A stretch of 64,000 bases of DNA. It comes from Cyanobacteria bacterium RU_5_0. GTDB lineage: Bacteria > Cyanobacteriota > Cyanobacteriia > Elainellales > Elainellaceae. Positions within the stretch are counted from its first letter, which is position 1. Each line of letters starts with the position of its first letter. The position numbers and the translations under genes were made by a program. Below, piece by piece: positions 19,017-27,912 of this stretch. Below the pieces are notes generated by a model, which made no database searches, was not told the DNA's origin, and worked only from the letters and a program-made list of their open reading frames with translations. The stretch covers positions 1 to 64,000 of the forward strand of contig JAAUSF010000005.1 of the NCBI GenBank assembly GCA_012033255.1, in the 5' to 3' direction.

Positions 19017-19395
19017 GATTTGATTCCTCCAATGTTTAGGTGTTTATCGAAGTCGTATACTGCTTGTTTCAAGGTTGGTATTTTTTGCTTGAAGCTCGAA
19101 GTTCTGAATTCGATCGCTCAAGCTTTCAACACGGCAGATGACACTTTAACAATCGAAAAATGGAGTTCTGCGAATGGTTTGCCGGAAAATTGAAGAAGAC
19201 GATCGCGCTTGAAGCGTGAAGGTTGAGGCTCAGAACCTGGAAATTGCAGTTCAGATTTGGGACGATCGCATTCTAAGCGTGGAGAGCGATCGCTACCCCA
19301 ACCGTTCCGACTAGAAAACAGCCTCCCAGCGTTGTCTACTAACTGATGGGAGGCAGGAATTCGTCGGTTGGATGTGGCTGGGGAGCGACAACGAG
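19017..19395. other. Intergenic region before the RTX gene
   Basis: No gene seen. It is rich in cgatcgc-type HIP1 variants. It carries the upstream region of the RTX gene and the thioredoxin terminator. Confidence 0.5.
19321..19354 (-). terminator. Terminator hairpin after thioredoxin
   Basis: 8-bp stem gcctccca/tgggaggc (19321-19328 with 19347-19354). On the minus strand it is followed by tgtttt. It lies ~40 nt after the thioredoxin stop. Confidence 0.55.
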
Positions 19396-19731
19396 TTAAA
19401 GATGCTGATCCAGCTTACTGATTAGGATAGATTTGGGAATAGCACCAACAATCATCTCGACAGGTTTTCCTGCCTTAAAGAACATGAGACAGGGAATGCT
19501 GCGAATACTATATCGGTTTATCATTTCAGGATTTTGATCGGTATCCAGTTTTACGACTTTTATACGTCCTTCATACTCAGAGGCAACTTCCTTCACAGCA
19601 GGAGCCACCATGCGACAAGGACCACACCAGGGTGCCCAAAAGTTAACTAGAACCGGTAGGTCGCTTTCTAGAACCTCTTGCTGGAACGTAGAGCCTTCAA
19701 TATCTGTGATAGATGTAGTAGTGGTTGACAT
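19396..19731 (-). CDS. trxA: Thioredoxin
   Basis: 111-aa classical thioredoxin. The active site WCGPC has cysteines at residues 36 and 39. 'VNFWAPW' precedes it, '[29 protein letters not shown]' follows with the cis-Pro loop, and the C-terminal helix is normal. It transfers reducing power to target disulfides; the m- or x-type class cannot be settled by eye. A strong GGAGG ribosome-binding site precedes the ATG. It is upstream on the same strand as the RTX gene but separated by a terminator. An extra cysteine follows the 'RSIP' segment, in the place where many thioredoxins have Thr. Confidence 0.92.
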   Translation of the reverse strand: MSTTTTSITDIEGSTFQQEVLESDLPVLVNFWAPWCGPCRMVAPAVKEVASEYEGRIKVVKLDTDQNPEMINRYSIRSIPCLMFFKAGKPVEMIVGAIPKSILISKLDQHL

Positions 19732-19871
19732 ATTCGATCCTCCATTGGTTTAAACAGGATTGCCTGCTGAAGTAGAGACTGAAGTAGAGACTACAGAGTT
19801 AACTTGACAATGCCTAAGCACCATCAATGATTCAAGCCCGATCGCTTGACATCTGATCTGAGGCTTGCACC

Positions 19872-20603
19872 CTAATAGCTAGCCCCAACTGTTTCTTTTG
19901 TAACGAGGTTGCAGGCAATGGGTGGGGCACTAGTGCGAATAAACTTTTGGATGGGTTCATCCGGGTTCTCGTCAGGCAACAACTGGCTATGAGGCGGTAC
20001 GTAGACATGGTTCACAGGATCATATGCCATCACTTCACCCGTCTCAATGTAGTAAATCCAGGCGTAGATGTGGAGCTTGCCTTGATACAGTTTAGAGTGA
20101 ACCGATGGATAGGTTTTCAAATTCTCAATCTGCGTGATTACATTCTCCGCAACCGCAATCTCCAGCAGTTCTTTGTCACTGTGATCTGGGTAATTATCTC
20201 TCACAAGTCGGCGTGTTGCTTCCGCATGTTTAAGCCAATCATACACGAGTGGCATGTTCTCCTGGAGTTTGTTGAGATGCAGCAATCCCTTCATTGCACC
20301 GCACTGAGAATGCCCACAAACAATGATCTGCTCAATCCCCAGTGCATTGATCGCATACTCGATCGTCGCTCCTTCGCCGCCATTGGTTGCTCCATAGGGT
20401 GGGATGATGTTCCCGGCATTGCGAACGATAAATAGCTCACCCATCTCGGTTTGAGTCACCAGGTTAGGGTCAATCCGGGAGTCAGCGCAGGTAATGAACA
20501 TGACTCCAGGCTTCTGCCCCTGGGACAACTCCTGTAATAACTCCTGATGAGCCGGAACGTAGGTTTTGCGGAATTCCTGTAAACCTTCCAGTAATTTCTT
20601 CAT
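19872..20603 (-). CDS. Beta-type carbonic anhydrase
   Basis: 243-aa enzyme interconverting CO2 and bicarbonate. Zinc ligands are visible as Cys39 (in CADSR, with Asp41), His98 and Cys101 (in CGHSQCGAMKG). 'RNAGNIIPPYG' and 'EYAINALGI' are also typical. A frame extends upstream to 20684, but the ATG at 20603 has an AGAGGAGAG ribosome-binding site and starts at the conserved helix, so I chose it. There is no signal peptide, so it is cytoplasmic or carboxysomal. The short C-terminal extension beyond the catalytic core is less than in CcaA-type carboxysomal enzymes. It may contribute to inorganic carbon handling together with the alpha enzyme at 23332. Confidence 0.9.
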   Translation of the reverse strand: MKKLLEGLQEFRKTYVPAHQELLQELSQGQKPGVMFITCADSRIDPNLVTQTEMGELFIVRNAGNIIPPYGATNGGEGATIEYAINALGIEQIIVCGHSQCGAMKGLLHLNKLQENMPLVYDWLKHAEATRRLVRDNYPDHSDKELLEIAVAENVITQIENLKTYPSVHSKLYQGKLHIYAWIYYIETGEVMAYDPVNHVYVPPHSQLLPDENPDEPIQKFIRTSAPPIACNLVTKETVGASY

Positions 20604-20826
20604 TGATTTAGCTCTCCTCTGAGGGTTTTGTTCAAAAACTGTGACTGTAATGCAAACATTTGTAGGATGATGCTTCATTCCCATCCAACTACGGTCTATG
20701 GTCTATAACCAGACTTGATCTCAGGTTAAGTGAACACTCGTAACAAAGTTGGGACATTAACGGGAAATTGTCAGCCATCAACTACAACACGGCTATGTCC
20801 ATCGCATTCTTAATGTAGAGTTGCAG

Positions 20827-20973
20827 CTATTGTCGTTCAGAAGTTTGATTTTGGTGAACTGTATGTAATTGGGATGGAAGGATGCGGGAGAAGAAGAGCG
20901 TAAAGGTCAACGCATAACAGGTGAAGAAACCGATAATAATCGCCATAGAGCTTCCTTGGTTTGATAGTTTCAT
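20827..20973 (-). CDS. Possible 48-aa single-TM protein
   Basis: Short frame with one clear hydrophobic segment ('MAIIIGFFTCYALTFTLFFSRIL') and a polar tail. It lies between the beta-carbonic anhydrase and K+ channel genes on the same strand. The frame continues upstream to 21096, but that part looks non-coding. Small-membrane-protein genes of this size are common in cyanobacteria; no family was recognised. Confidence 0.3.
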   Translation of the reverse strand: MKLSNQGSSMAIIIGFFTCYALTFTLFFSRILPSQLHTVHQNQTSERQ

Positions 20974-21107
20974 ATCTTGTCCAGTACGTGCCTCAGGACA
21001 ATGACTGAATAGATTGCATCTAGTCTTAACCTTAAGAAGCGATCGGTGACAGAACTGGGATGAAATCATGACAAACTCAGGATATTCTGGTTGCATTCAG
21101 GTTCACT

Positions 21108-21890
21108 TCATGGTTCATGAGTTCTGTTTCTCACTGTGATTGCCATATCTGACACATCCTTCAACGTTGCTGTTAATTGTTCAAGCTGTTGACGCATCTG
21201 TTGCACTTCATTCACCAACGCATGAATATCATGTTCCTGTTTCTCTTCATGAGATTCGAGCAACCAGGCGGCAATAAAGCCTGATAATGTGCCAAATAAC
21301 CCCACCCCCGCGATCATCAGTAGACTGGCAATCACCCGCCCTTCTAACGTAACTGGATAAGTGTCGCCATATCCTGCTGTAGTAATGGTTGTGATTGCCC
21401 ACCACAGCGCATCGCTCGGTTCGTGGATCGTCACCCCTTCACCCTGTTCTACGTGCAAAATGGCAATACTAGAGCAAACAATCAAGATGATAGTGAGCAG
21501 TACTACGGCCATCATTGTGTTTTGTGTTCGTCTGGTCATGACGAACGACATTAAAATCCGGGTTGCCCGAACCCCTCGAAGAATCTGAATAAGGCGGAAT
21601 AATCGAGCCATTCTCCCCCACCGAAAAGCTTCAATCAGGGGAATGCTGGAGAGCAGATCGAGCCATCCCCAGGTCAGCAAATAGCGTTTCTTGTTGTCAC
21701 TCCAGGCTAGACAGTGGAGAAAATCGAGAAAAAAGACGACACAAATAGCCGTGTCTGCATAGTGCAATATTATTTTCGTTGCTGAGTCTAACTCGATTGT
21801 GGCATTGACCGCGAGAGTAAGCAGCGACAGAATACTCAAACCGACGATGAATAGTAGATACGGTATTTCTCGATCGACTGCTCGTTTCAT
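21108..21890 (-). CDS. Voltage-gated K+ channel-like protein (six-TM)
   Basis: 260-aa ion channel subunit. Five or six membrane segments are visible. The S4-like segment 'RWGRMARLFRLIQILRGVRATRIL' has regularly spaced Arg. The pore loop is 'ALWWAITTITTAGYGDTYPVT', with a TAGYGD selectivity filter indicating K+ selectivity. The last helix 'VGLFGTLSGFIAAWLLE' is followed by a ~50-residue cytoplasmic coiled coil ('ALVNEVQQMRQQLEQLTATL') that would tetramerise. The length matches bacterial Kv-type channels such as KvAP. There is no cyclic-nucleotide or RCK domain. Confidence 0.88.
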   Translation of the reverse strand: MKRAVDREIPYLLFIVGLSILSLLTLAVNATIELDSATKIILHYADTAICVVFFLDFLHCLAWSDNKKRYLLTWGWLDLLSSIPLIEAFRWGRMARLFRLIQILRGVRATRILMSFVMTRRTQNTMMAVVLLTIILIVCSSIAILHVEQGEGVTIHEPSDALWWAITTITTAGYGDTYPVTLEGRVIASLLMIAGVGLFGTLSGFIAAWLLESHEEKQEHDIHALVNEVQQMRQQLEQLTATLKDVSDMAITVRNRTHEP

Positions 21891-21943
21891 AATTGATGAT
21901 TCAGATCCACGCGCAACTTTACCCGAACCCCCTCACTCTAAAG

Positions 21944-21966
21944 CCCTCTCCCAGGGCGGGAGAGGG
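21944..21966. repeat. Short perfect hairpin, dispersed cyanobacterial type
   Basis: 9-bp stem ccctctccc/gggagaggg (21944-21952 with 21958-21966). It lies upstream of the K+ channel gene; the 22-kb spacer also contains several gggcaagatgccc-like palindromes (around 22160). Confidence 0.5.
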
Positions 21967-22206
21967 ACTTTTAATTTTTCAAGACTCGTTCCAAATTAAA
22001 GACTTAGACTGCCTGCCAGTAAGCCTGCTACCGCTAGCTAGAACACTGCTACAGAATCTAAAAAGTGGCAGACAAGATGTCTGCGCTACAGAGCTAAATC
22101 CCCGATCGCCTATCCGTAGCACAGGCTTCTAGTCTGCCTCCGACGAATTGACCTGCGCGGGCAAGATGCCCGCCCTACGACGGGTAATTTATTTCATCGA
22201 AATCGC

Positions 22207-23001
22207 CTAGATCCCCTCTGCTCCAATTGCCTCTTGCACTTGTTGATACAAAGCAACATTTCCCTGTTGCTGAGCTAATTCTGCGGCTTGTTGAAGATCT
22301 GTGCTTCCTTCTTGCCCATCCCCTAATTGGCTGAGGACGACTCCCCGATTATAGTAGGCAGCCGCATAGTCAGGATTGAGGCGGATGGCTTGGGTGTAAT
22401 CGGCAATGGCTTCTTGATCATCTCCGAGTTGGCTATAAGCATTCCCTCGGTTGTTGTAGGCAGTAGCGTAGCTCGGATCAATGCCGATCGCTTGAGTAAA
22501 ATCTGTAATTGCCTCTTGATCATCCCCTAAACGAAGGTGTGCAACCCCCCGATTATTGTAAATGACAGCATAGTCAGGGTTGAGGCTGATGGCTTGAGTA
22601 TAATCTACAATGGCTCCTTGATAGTCTCCAAGCTCGTTATAGGCGTTACCTCGATTGTAGTAAGCCGCCGCATAGTCAGGATTGAGGCTGATGGCTTGAG
22701 TATAATCGGCAATGGCTCCTTGATAGTCTCCGAGTTGACTCGAAGCTACTCCTCGATTGTAGTAAGCATCCGCACGGTGAGGATCGAGGCTGATGGCTTG
22801 TGTGTAATCGGCAATGGCTCCTTGATAGTCTCCGAGCTGGAATCGGCTAGAGCCATGATCGTAATAATTTTCAAATGAATTCGCTTGTGAAATTTGATCC
22901 GTTCCATTCTCAACAGTAGGTAGGGCAACAGCAGGTTGCAATCCTCCGAGAGGAATAGCACTAGCTACAAGGATGGCAATGGCAACTTTATCGAAGTGTC
23001 T
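22207..23001 (-). CDS. Exported TPR-repeat protein
   Basis: 264-aa protein with an N-terminal signal peptide (about residues 1-27, 'VAIAILVASAIPLGG...AVALP'). About six consecutive 34-residue TPR units (about 45-245) follow, of the type 'A.YNRG...LGDYQGAIADYTQAI.L.P'. The repeats are nearly identical at DNA level, so they were duplicated recently or are being homogenised. It probably acts as a periplasmic or thylakoid-lumen protein-interaction scaffold; the partner is unknown. A second in-frame ATG at 23019 is six codons upstream. The long plus-strand frames over this gene are shadows of the repeats. Confidence 0.85.
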   Translation of the reverse strand, partial: RHFDKVAIAILVASAIPLGGLQPAVALPTVENGTDQISQANSFENYYDHGSSRFQLGDYQGAIADYTQAISLDPHRADAYYNRGVASSQLGDYQGAIADYTQAISLNPDYAAAYYNRGNAYNELGDYQGAIVDYTQAISLNPDYAVIYNNRGVAHLRLGDDQEAITDFTQAIGIDPSYATAYNNRGNAYSQLGDDQEAIADYTQAIRLNPDYAAAYYNRGVVLSQLGDGQEGSTDLQQAAELAQQQGNVALYQQVQEAIGAEGI

Positions 23002-23254
23002 CATTTTACAAGGCAACATGTCAGTTCCTATAACCTCTTAAGCATGAAAAACCAAAATGAGCATCTTTAACTTTGTCTGATCAAGCTTGTCCGAATTGGG
23101 TACTTAGCTCTCTTTCAGAGAAGCAGAAAGTGGGTGACAAACTCGGGACAAAAACCAACCTGCTCAAAGATTAAAACATGCCCTAGAATTTAGGTTCCCC
23201 CTAGTGACAGAAATGCCTGATTGAGGCTTTATCTTGCTGTAATTTTCTCAGCAA

Positions 23255-23288
23255 TTTTTGGGTGGGAGCCACGGCTCTCACCCAAAAA
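23255..23288. terminator. Hairpin after the alpha-carbonic anhydrase gene
   Basis: 16-bp stem (23255-23270 with 23273-23288, one G-T pair). On the minus strand it starts with aaaaa and ends with a T-run, about 44 nt after the stop at 23332. It may terminate the carbonic anhydrase transcript. Confidence 0.5.
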
Positions 23289-23331
23289 TCACCCGATTAT
23301 TGACAGGTGGAGATGTTTTGGAGTGCCAAAT

Positions 23332-24111
23332 CTAGTCCGATTGCAGCAAAAAGCGGCGGTTGAGGGGCTGTATCGGTCGAGCATTGCCTGGGAATATCTC
23401 GACAAACTTCTCTACTTGCTCCCTAGATACCTCGATCGGCTGCTGATAGACAATCCAATTAACGACTTCCGAGCAAGGTGGGGTGGTGAGGGAGCCGAAG
23501 TATCGATAGAAGCTTCGGTCTACAGGAAAAAGTTGGTTGAGCTGCACCTTCACCTCAGCGATCGCCTGTTCTGGGCCAGCTTCGGCTGGTATGGCATCCC
23601 AGATCAACTGCAATGCCTCGTTCTTTTGCCCTTCTTGCATAAACACACCCAAAACGGCTAATTCGCCCCGCTCATTGCGATGGACAAAATGGACTTCCAT
23701 TGAGTAAGACTGCCCGTTGTGGCTGTGTTCGCTAGGGGAATGAAAGTGGAATTGCAACAGATCGAAAGTTTGGTTATCCAGGGTGATTGGGTTGCCTGGA
23801 TCAGCATTAACCTGGATCGTGTGACCATTGTTGACGAGGCGCAACGGGATCTCCTGATAGCCAATCTGCACCTCAACTAAATCAGATGAGATCGCTCCCT
23901 GCAAGTTGATCGGGGATTGTTGTTGTCCTGCCGTGCAGATACTGAAGTCAGGAGAGAGTTCACTCCAAAGCTGAGGTCCATCGTCCATTCCATAGCCCCA
24001 TTCAGCCTCAGTTTCGCTAGCAATTGCTGCCTGCAAAGATGGGAAGCTGAAGCTAAATACCGCCCCCGCCGTGCCCATCGACATGTACTTGAGCAAAGAC
24101 CGTCTATGCAT
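23332..24111 (-). CDS. ecaA: Exported alpha-type carbonic anhydrase
   Basis: 259-aa enzyme for reversible CO2 hydration in the periplasm or cell envelope. The N-terminus MHRRSLLKYMSMGTAGAVF reads as a Tat-like signal ending near AIA. The catalytic domain has 'QSPINL', 'NNGHTIQV', 'LLQFHFHSPSEH' (zinc-ligand His pair and Glu) and 'EVHFVHRN' (third His), then 'GSLTTPPCSEVVNWIV', so all three zinc ligands are present. The symbol follows cyanobacterial EcaA by similarity. It is one of two unrelated carbonic anhydrases within 4.2 kb. Confidence 0.92.
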   Translation of the reverse strand: MHRRSLLKYMSMGTAGAVFSFSFPSLQAAIASETEAEWGYGMDDGPQLWSELSPDFSICTAGQQQSPINLQGAISSDLVEVQIGYQEIPLRLVNNGHTIQVNADPGNPITLDNQTFDLLQFHFHSPSEHSHNGQSYSMEVHFVHRNERGELAVLGVFMQEGQKNEALQLIWDAIPAEAGPEQAIAEVKVQLNQLFPVDRSFYRYFGSLTTPPCSEVVNWIVYQQPIEVSREQVEKFVEIFPGNARPIQPLNRRFLLQSD

Positions 24112-24629
24112 TTAGATAACCCCTGTAGATGAATGCTGCTTAGCTGAACGATCAAGTTGTTTGTTGCTTTTGCTATTAATCAGGATCTAATCCTGACAGA
24201 CCGCATCTGTCAAATAATGTGAGAATTTTCTCATGCAGGATTGAGAGTTTGCTGAATATAAGACTTGTTAATCCTCTGAAACCTTTTTACAGAAAAGGTT
24301 TGCTATCCTCAAGGTTTTTTGCATGAAAATATTCTTATTTTAGTTAGAACATTTTATATTAAAGCAGCGCATAACTGAAATACAAAGCAGTTATAGTAAA
24401 AACATTTGGAAACAAAAAATTATGTTTTTGCCTGACCAAATTCAGTATTTGCCCACCTTCGTGCCGCTAAGGAAGGAGAATTAAATAACTCCGGCATTTC
24501 CCTGTACGGGCGAACGGCCGTTCGCCCCAACCCAGAAATCAATTCTCGATTTTATTTAATCCGCAATCCTAAGCACTGAGTAAGACGATCGCGCTAATCT
24601 GGTGACAGAGAATTCCTAAAGCATGTCAA
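24112..24629. other. Intergenic region with hairpin and MITE-like element
   Basis: Holds a perfect 9-bp hairpin at 24279-24301 upstream of the alpha-carbonic anhydrase gene. A MITE-like element at about 24476-24562 has a perfect 20-bp palindrome (24508-24527) between imperfect gaattaaataa ends. No gene seen. Confidence 0.5.
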
Positions 24630-24761
24630 ATGACCGAGATGCTTGCGATCGCAGAAGACATCACAACATTCCGCCAGGTTGAGGAGAAGCTAGGGCTGAC
24701 GCTGAGTGAGAATCGTCAGTTCTTTACAGAATGGATGACAGAGGTGAAATATGGAGGTGAA

Positions 24762-25379
24762 ATGATGACCTCAGCCTTGCCCAAGCGACTAACCTTTGAT
24801 GAATTTATTGAACAGTATCCAAACGACGGTAAACGCTACGAACTGTATGAAGGAGTAATCGTTGAGATGCCCCCACCATCTGGCGATCATGAAGATGTTG
24901 TCGGTTTTTTGACACGAAAATTAGGAGTCGAAATTGAGCGGCTAACCCTTCCTTTTAATATCCCCAAAACAGGTTTTGTTAAAATCTCTAGTGTTGATTC
25001 GTGCTACTTGCCTGATGTATTGGTCGTAAACCAAGATAATTTGAAAAATGAATCACTTTGGAAAAAAGAATCTACGGTTACTCAATCCGAATCAGTACCG
25101 TTGGTAATTGAAGTTGTTTCAACTAACTGGCGAGATGACTACCACAAAAAATATGCTGATTATGAAGAAATGGGCATTCTCGAATATTGGATTGTCGATT
25201 ATGCTGCATTGGGTGCGCGTAAGTTTCTCGGCAATCCTAAGCAGCCGACTATTTTCGTATGCAACTTAGTAGAGGGTGAGTATCAAATGACTCCATTTCA
25301 AGGGAGTAACCTAATTGTATCCCCTACTTTCCCGCAATTAAATCTAATTGCCCAACAGATTTTTGACTCAGTTTGCTAA
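24762..25379 (+). CDS. Uma2 family (DUF820) nuclease-like protein
   Basis: 205-aa protein of the Uma2 family, very numerous in cyanobacteria and built on the PD-(D/E)XK nuclease fold; the biological role is unknown. Landmarks are 'MTFDEFIE..PNDGKRYELYEG' near the N-terminus, 'SCYLPDVLVV' with the Asp, 'PLVIEVVSTNWRDDYHKK' with Glu and Lys, and 'MGILEYWIVDY'. A strong ribosome-binding site (ggaggtga, 24753-24760) supports the start at 24762. The frame stays open back to 24630, and the 44 upstream residues look like the N-terminus of a different gene. Confidence 0.82.
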   Translation: MMTSALPKRLTFDEFIEQYPNDGKRYELYEGVIVEMPPPSGDHEDVVGFLTRKLGVEIERLTLPFNIPKTGFVKISSVDSCYLPDVLVVNQDNLKNESLWKKESTVTQSESVPLVIEVVSTNWRDDYHKKYADYEEMGILEYWIVDYAALGARKFLGNPKQPTIFVCNLVEGEYQMTPFQGSNLIVSPTFPQLNLIAQQIFDSVC

Positions 25380-25498
25380 TGTTTGGATAACTCAGAACGG
25401 GTTCAACAAACTGCTTTTTCCAGGGTAAAAGCTCGTTAGATCGTCCTTGCGAATGCGAGGCTATGCCAAAGAGCGATCGTTCGACATGAAATACACCT

Positions 25499-26938
25499 TC
25501 ACTCTCTATATCTCATTCTTTCATCCAAGTGAAGCGTACTCCATTGAGAATCGATAGAGAGAATCTTTGTTGTTCGTTTTTGATGCTGATAATAGGTGCG
25601 TGCGGCGATCGCCATCCCTGCAAAGCCCCAAAAAAGTACGCCAGGGAGTAACACGAGTGTGTTATTTGCAGGTAAACCCACCAGTATGCTGCAAACCACA
25701 GCACAAGCCGCACTGATAAACGGATCGGAACGAGTTTTAGCACCCTGGAATGAACCCTGGAATAAATTAAAGAACAGCATTAAGATGCCACTGCCATAAA
25801 GAATCACGCCAAACCAACCGAGAATCACAAGTACATCTAGAAAACCAGCATCAATAATCCCTTGTCCTCCCATGCCTCTCCCGACAATTTCAGATACTGC
25901 ACTGTTGATCAGGTTTGCATAAATAGTGGCTCTTACGCTCACGCTATGATCGGATTGAACATCTGAAAGAGACTGAAAACGGGAAGTCACGGCGTCAGCA
26001 AATGGATTGAGCGTAGTTAATACAGAAAGCAAAGCTCCAATGACAACGATCGTGAGCAGCAATCGAGCTTTAAGCTGGGATTTCAGTGACATAAAAAAGA
26101 TCAACAAACCTACAATCCAGCCGATCCAAGCACCGCGCACTAACGATAATAAAAAAGAGATGAACCCAGACACTAAAGCCAGAGAGTTTAAAACAGTTGG
26201 ATTACTTAATAACAACAGCAAGGCTGCCATCATCGCATAAGCAAAGGTGAATGGATAATTCAGCGTACTCCATACCCGAATCATGAATGGTTCGGGTTGC
26301 CCACAGCACAACTGTAATGTTTCTGCATTTCTCAACCAGAACCGATCCCACTCAGGCGCTACAGCATACTGCACTACTCCATAGATCCCCATCACTAAAA
26401 CCGCCCAGCCAAAAACCCGCTGAGTATTCTGACGGTAGCTAGGGTACTGCCGCCAGTTCACGACCAGGTGAGACCCCAAAAAGATAGCCGGTAGCCAGGT
26501 GAGCAGATCCTGGACGATCGCAACGGTTGAATTGCTTTTAAATAACCCAACAAAAAGCGCATAAAATACCCCCGTAAATGCTAGCCCGAACGGTAAACCA
26601 TCCTGCCAACTCATCATCCTGGGGAGGTATTGAAAAAAACTTCCAGCCGTTAGCATGGTCACTAAATAAGGTGACAAAATGATCAAACGTAGACCTGGAT
26701 CTGTCCAGCCGTTTTGGTATTCAACAATCCTGGCAATCAATGGTGACAGAAACCAGACCCACCAGTTGAATCCCAAGTAAAGGATAGGGTATCGCCAATA
26801 CAGAAAAATTCCGACTGCCAAACAGCCTGCGGGAAACGCATAGTTCAAAATACTACTGAAACCTACCAGCAGGCACAGGGCTGAGAAAAAACTGAGTCCC
26901 AGGATGGCAGCCCAAGCAGGTTTCTCTGTTTTGTTCAT
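25499..26938 (-). CDS. O-antigen ligase/polymerase-like membrane protein
   Basis: 479-aa polytopic protein with about 11-12 membrane segments and a large periplasmic loop (about 200-240). It resembles Wzy polymerases and WaaL ligases, whose sequences are poorly conserved. Such proteins polymerise or ligate lipid-linked glycans on the periplasmic side. The motif 'VRGAWIGWIVGLLIFF' contains the conserved Arg seen in the O-antigen-ligase domain. Last gene of the 11-gene minus-strand operon. It overlaps the preceding glycosyltransferase by four bases (ATGA), so it is translationally coupled. Confidence 0.75.
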   Translation of the reverse strand: MNKTEKPAWAAILGLSFFSALCLLVGFSSILNYAFPAGCLAVGIFLYWRYPILYLGFNWWVWFLSPLIARIVEYQNGWTDPGLRLIILSPYLVTMLTAGSFFQYLPRMMSWQDGLPFGLAFTGVFYALFVGLFKSNSTVAIVQDLLTWLPAIFLGSHLVVNWRQYPSYRQNTQRVFGWAVLVMGIYGVVQYAVAPEWDRFWLRNAETLQLCCGQPEPFMIRVWSTLNYPFTFAYAMMAALLLLLSNPTVLNSLALVSGFISFLLSLVRGAWIGWIVGLLIFFMSLKSQLKARLLLTIVVIGALLSVLTTLNPFADAVTSRFQSLSDVQSDHSVSVRATIYANLINSAVSEIVGRGMGGQGIIDAGFLDVLVILGWFGVILYGSGILMLFFNLFQGSFQGAKTRSDPFISAACAVVCSILVGLPANNTLVLLPGVLFWGFAGMAIAARTYYQHQKRTTKILSIDSQWSTLHLDERMRYRE

Positions 26939-27912
26939 TGAGCCTCCCCCTGTTGAACAGACTCGATCGGGAGTCCATTCAGAGTACGTCTACTCTGTTG
27001 CCAACATTGCCAGCCTTGCCATCGTCCATGCAGAGATGCCAACCATTTTCGCCCTGCCAGGGTTCGTTCCTTCGGTAGGAAGCGTAACCACTGCACAAAG
27101 CCGGGTGCCACTTTCGTTCCGATCAAGATTGCCCAAACCAGAAATACAGCGCGTTGTAAGAACGGTAAGTGATCCAGTAACGCGATCGTTTCATTGTGTA
27201 CGGCATTGGTGATGGCAAGGCTATTAAACTGGTTTCGTTGATCCTCATCGAAACGCTGCGACGGATAGTGATTCACAGCCACCTTTGGATCGTAGATCAG
27301 TTTCCAACCCGCTCGTTTTAGCGCGAGACTGAATGCCATTTCAAAATGGACTTGCGCTCCTGTCCCTCGCATCCGTTCGTCAAATCGTAACCCTGTCACC
27401 GCCGTGCGTCGATAACTGATATTCACGGCTTTGAGAAAATCAACCTCGCGAGCTTCACCCACTCCTAAATGATGGTTGCCGATCGCCCGTCCAAACCACT
27501 GTAACCGCCCGACCACTTCACGAGATCCTTCTTCCAGTTGTGCCCCATGATAAACCCAATCGCGCCCACCGACACTGCCAATGGTGCGATCGGACAGAAA
27601 GTGAGCCTCAATCCGCGATAGCCAATCGGTATGGGGGGCAGCATCATCGTCAGTGATGGCGATGATATCTCCCTGCACAGCATCAAACCCTGCGTTGAGG
27701 GCTGCAACTACACCTGGAGCTTCTACCGTTAGGGTACACAGGGGTAGAGGGTCAGCGTTAAATGCTTCGAGGAATGCCCAGGTTTCAGCATCTGTCGCAC
27801 GGGCAACTACCAATACTTCATCCGCCGCACGGATCTGCTTTTTCAATGCATCTAAACAGCGTGCGAGATCGCTAGGACGACGGTAAGTAGGGATAACAAC
27901 GGTAATCATCAT
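26935..27912 (-). CDS. Family 2 glycosyltransferase
   Basis: 325-aa GT-A fold transferase. 'TVVIPTYRRPSDLARCLDAL' is the N-terminal nucleotide-binding strand and 'AITDDDAAPHTDWL' carries the DxD metal site. 'FLKAVNISYRRTAV' and 'RGTGAQVHFEMAFS' follow in the acceptor region. It transfers a sugar from a nucleotide donor during polysaccharide assembly on the cytoplasmic face; donor and acceptor cannot be read. It overlaps its neighbours by ATGA on both sides. Confidence 0.88.
   Translation of the reverse strand: MMITVVIPTYRRPSDLARCLDALKKQIRAADEVLVVARATDAETWAFLEAFNADPLPLCTLTVEAPGVVAALNAGFDAVQGDIIAITDDDAAPHTDWLSRIEAHFLSDRTIGSVGGRDWVYHGAQLEEGSREVVGRLQWFGRAIGNHHLGVGEAREVDFLKAVNISYRRTAVTGLRFDERMRGTGAQVHFEMAFSLALKRAGWKLIYDPKVAVNHYPSQRFDEDQRNQFNSLAITNAVHNETIALLDHLPFLQRAVFLVWAILIGTKVAPGFVQWLRFLPKERTLAGRKWLASLHGRWQGWQCWQQSRRTLNGLPIESVQQGEAQ

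Noticed and set aside
22327-22878. Long plus-strand frames over the TPR gene
   Set aside because: They are antisense shadows produced by the regular 102-bp repeats; no family features or ribosome-binding sites.
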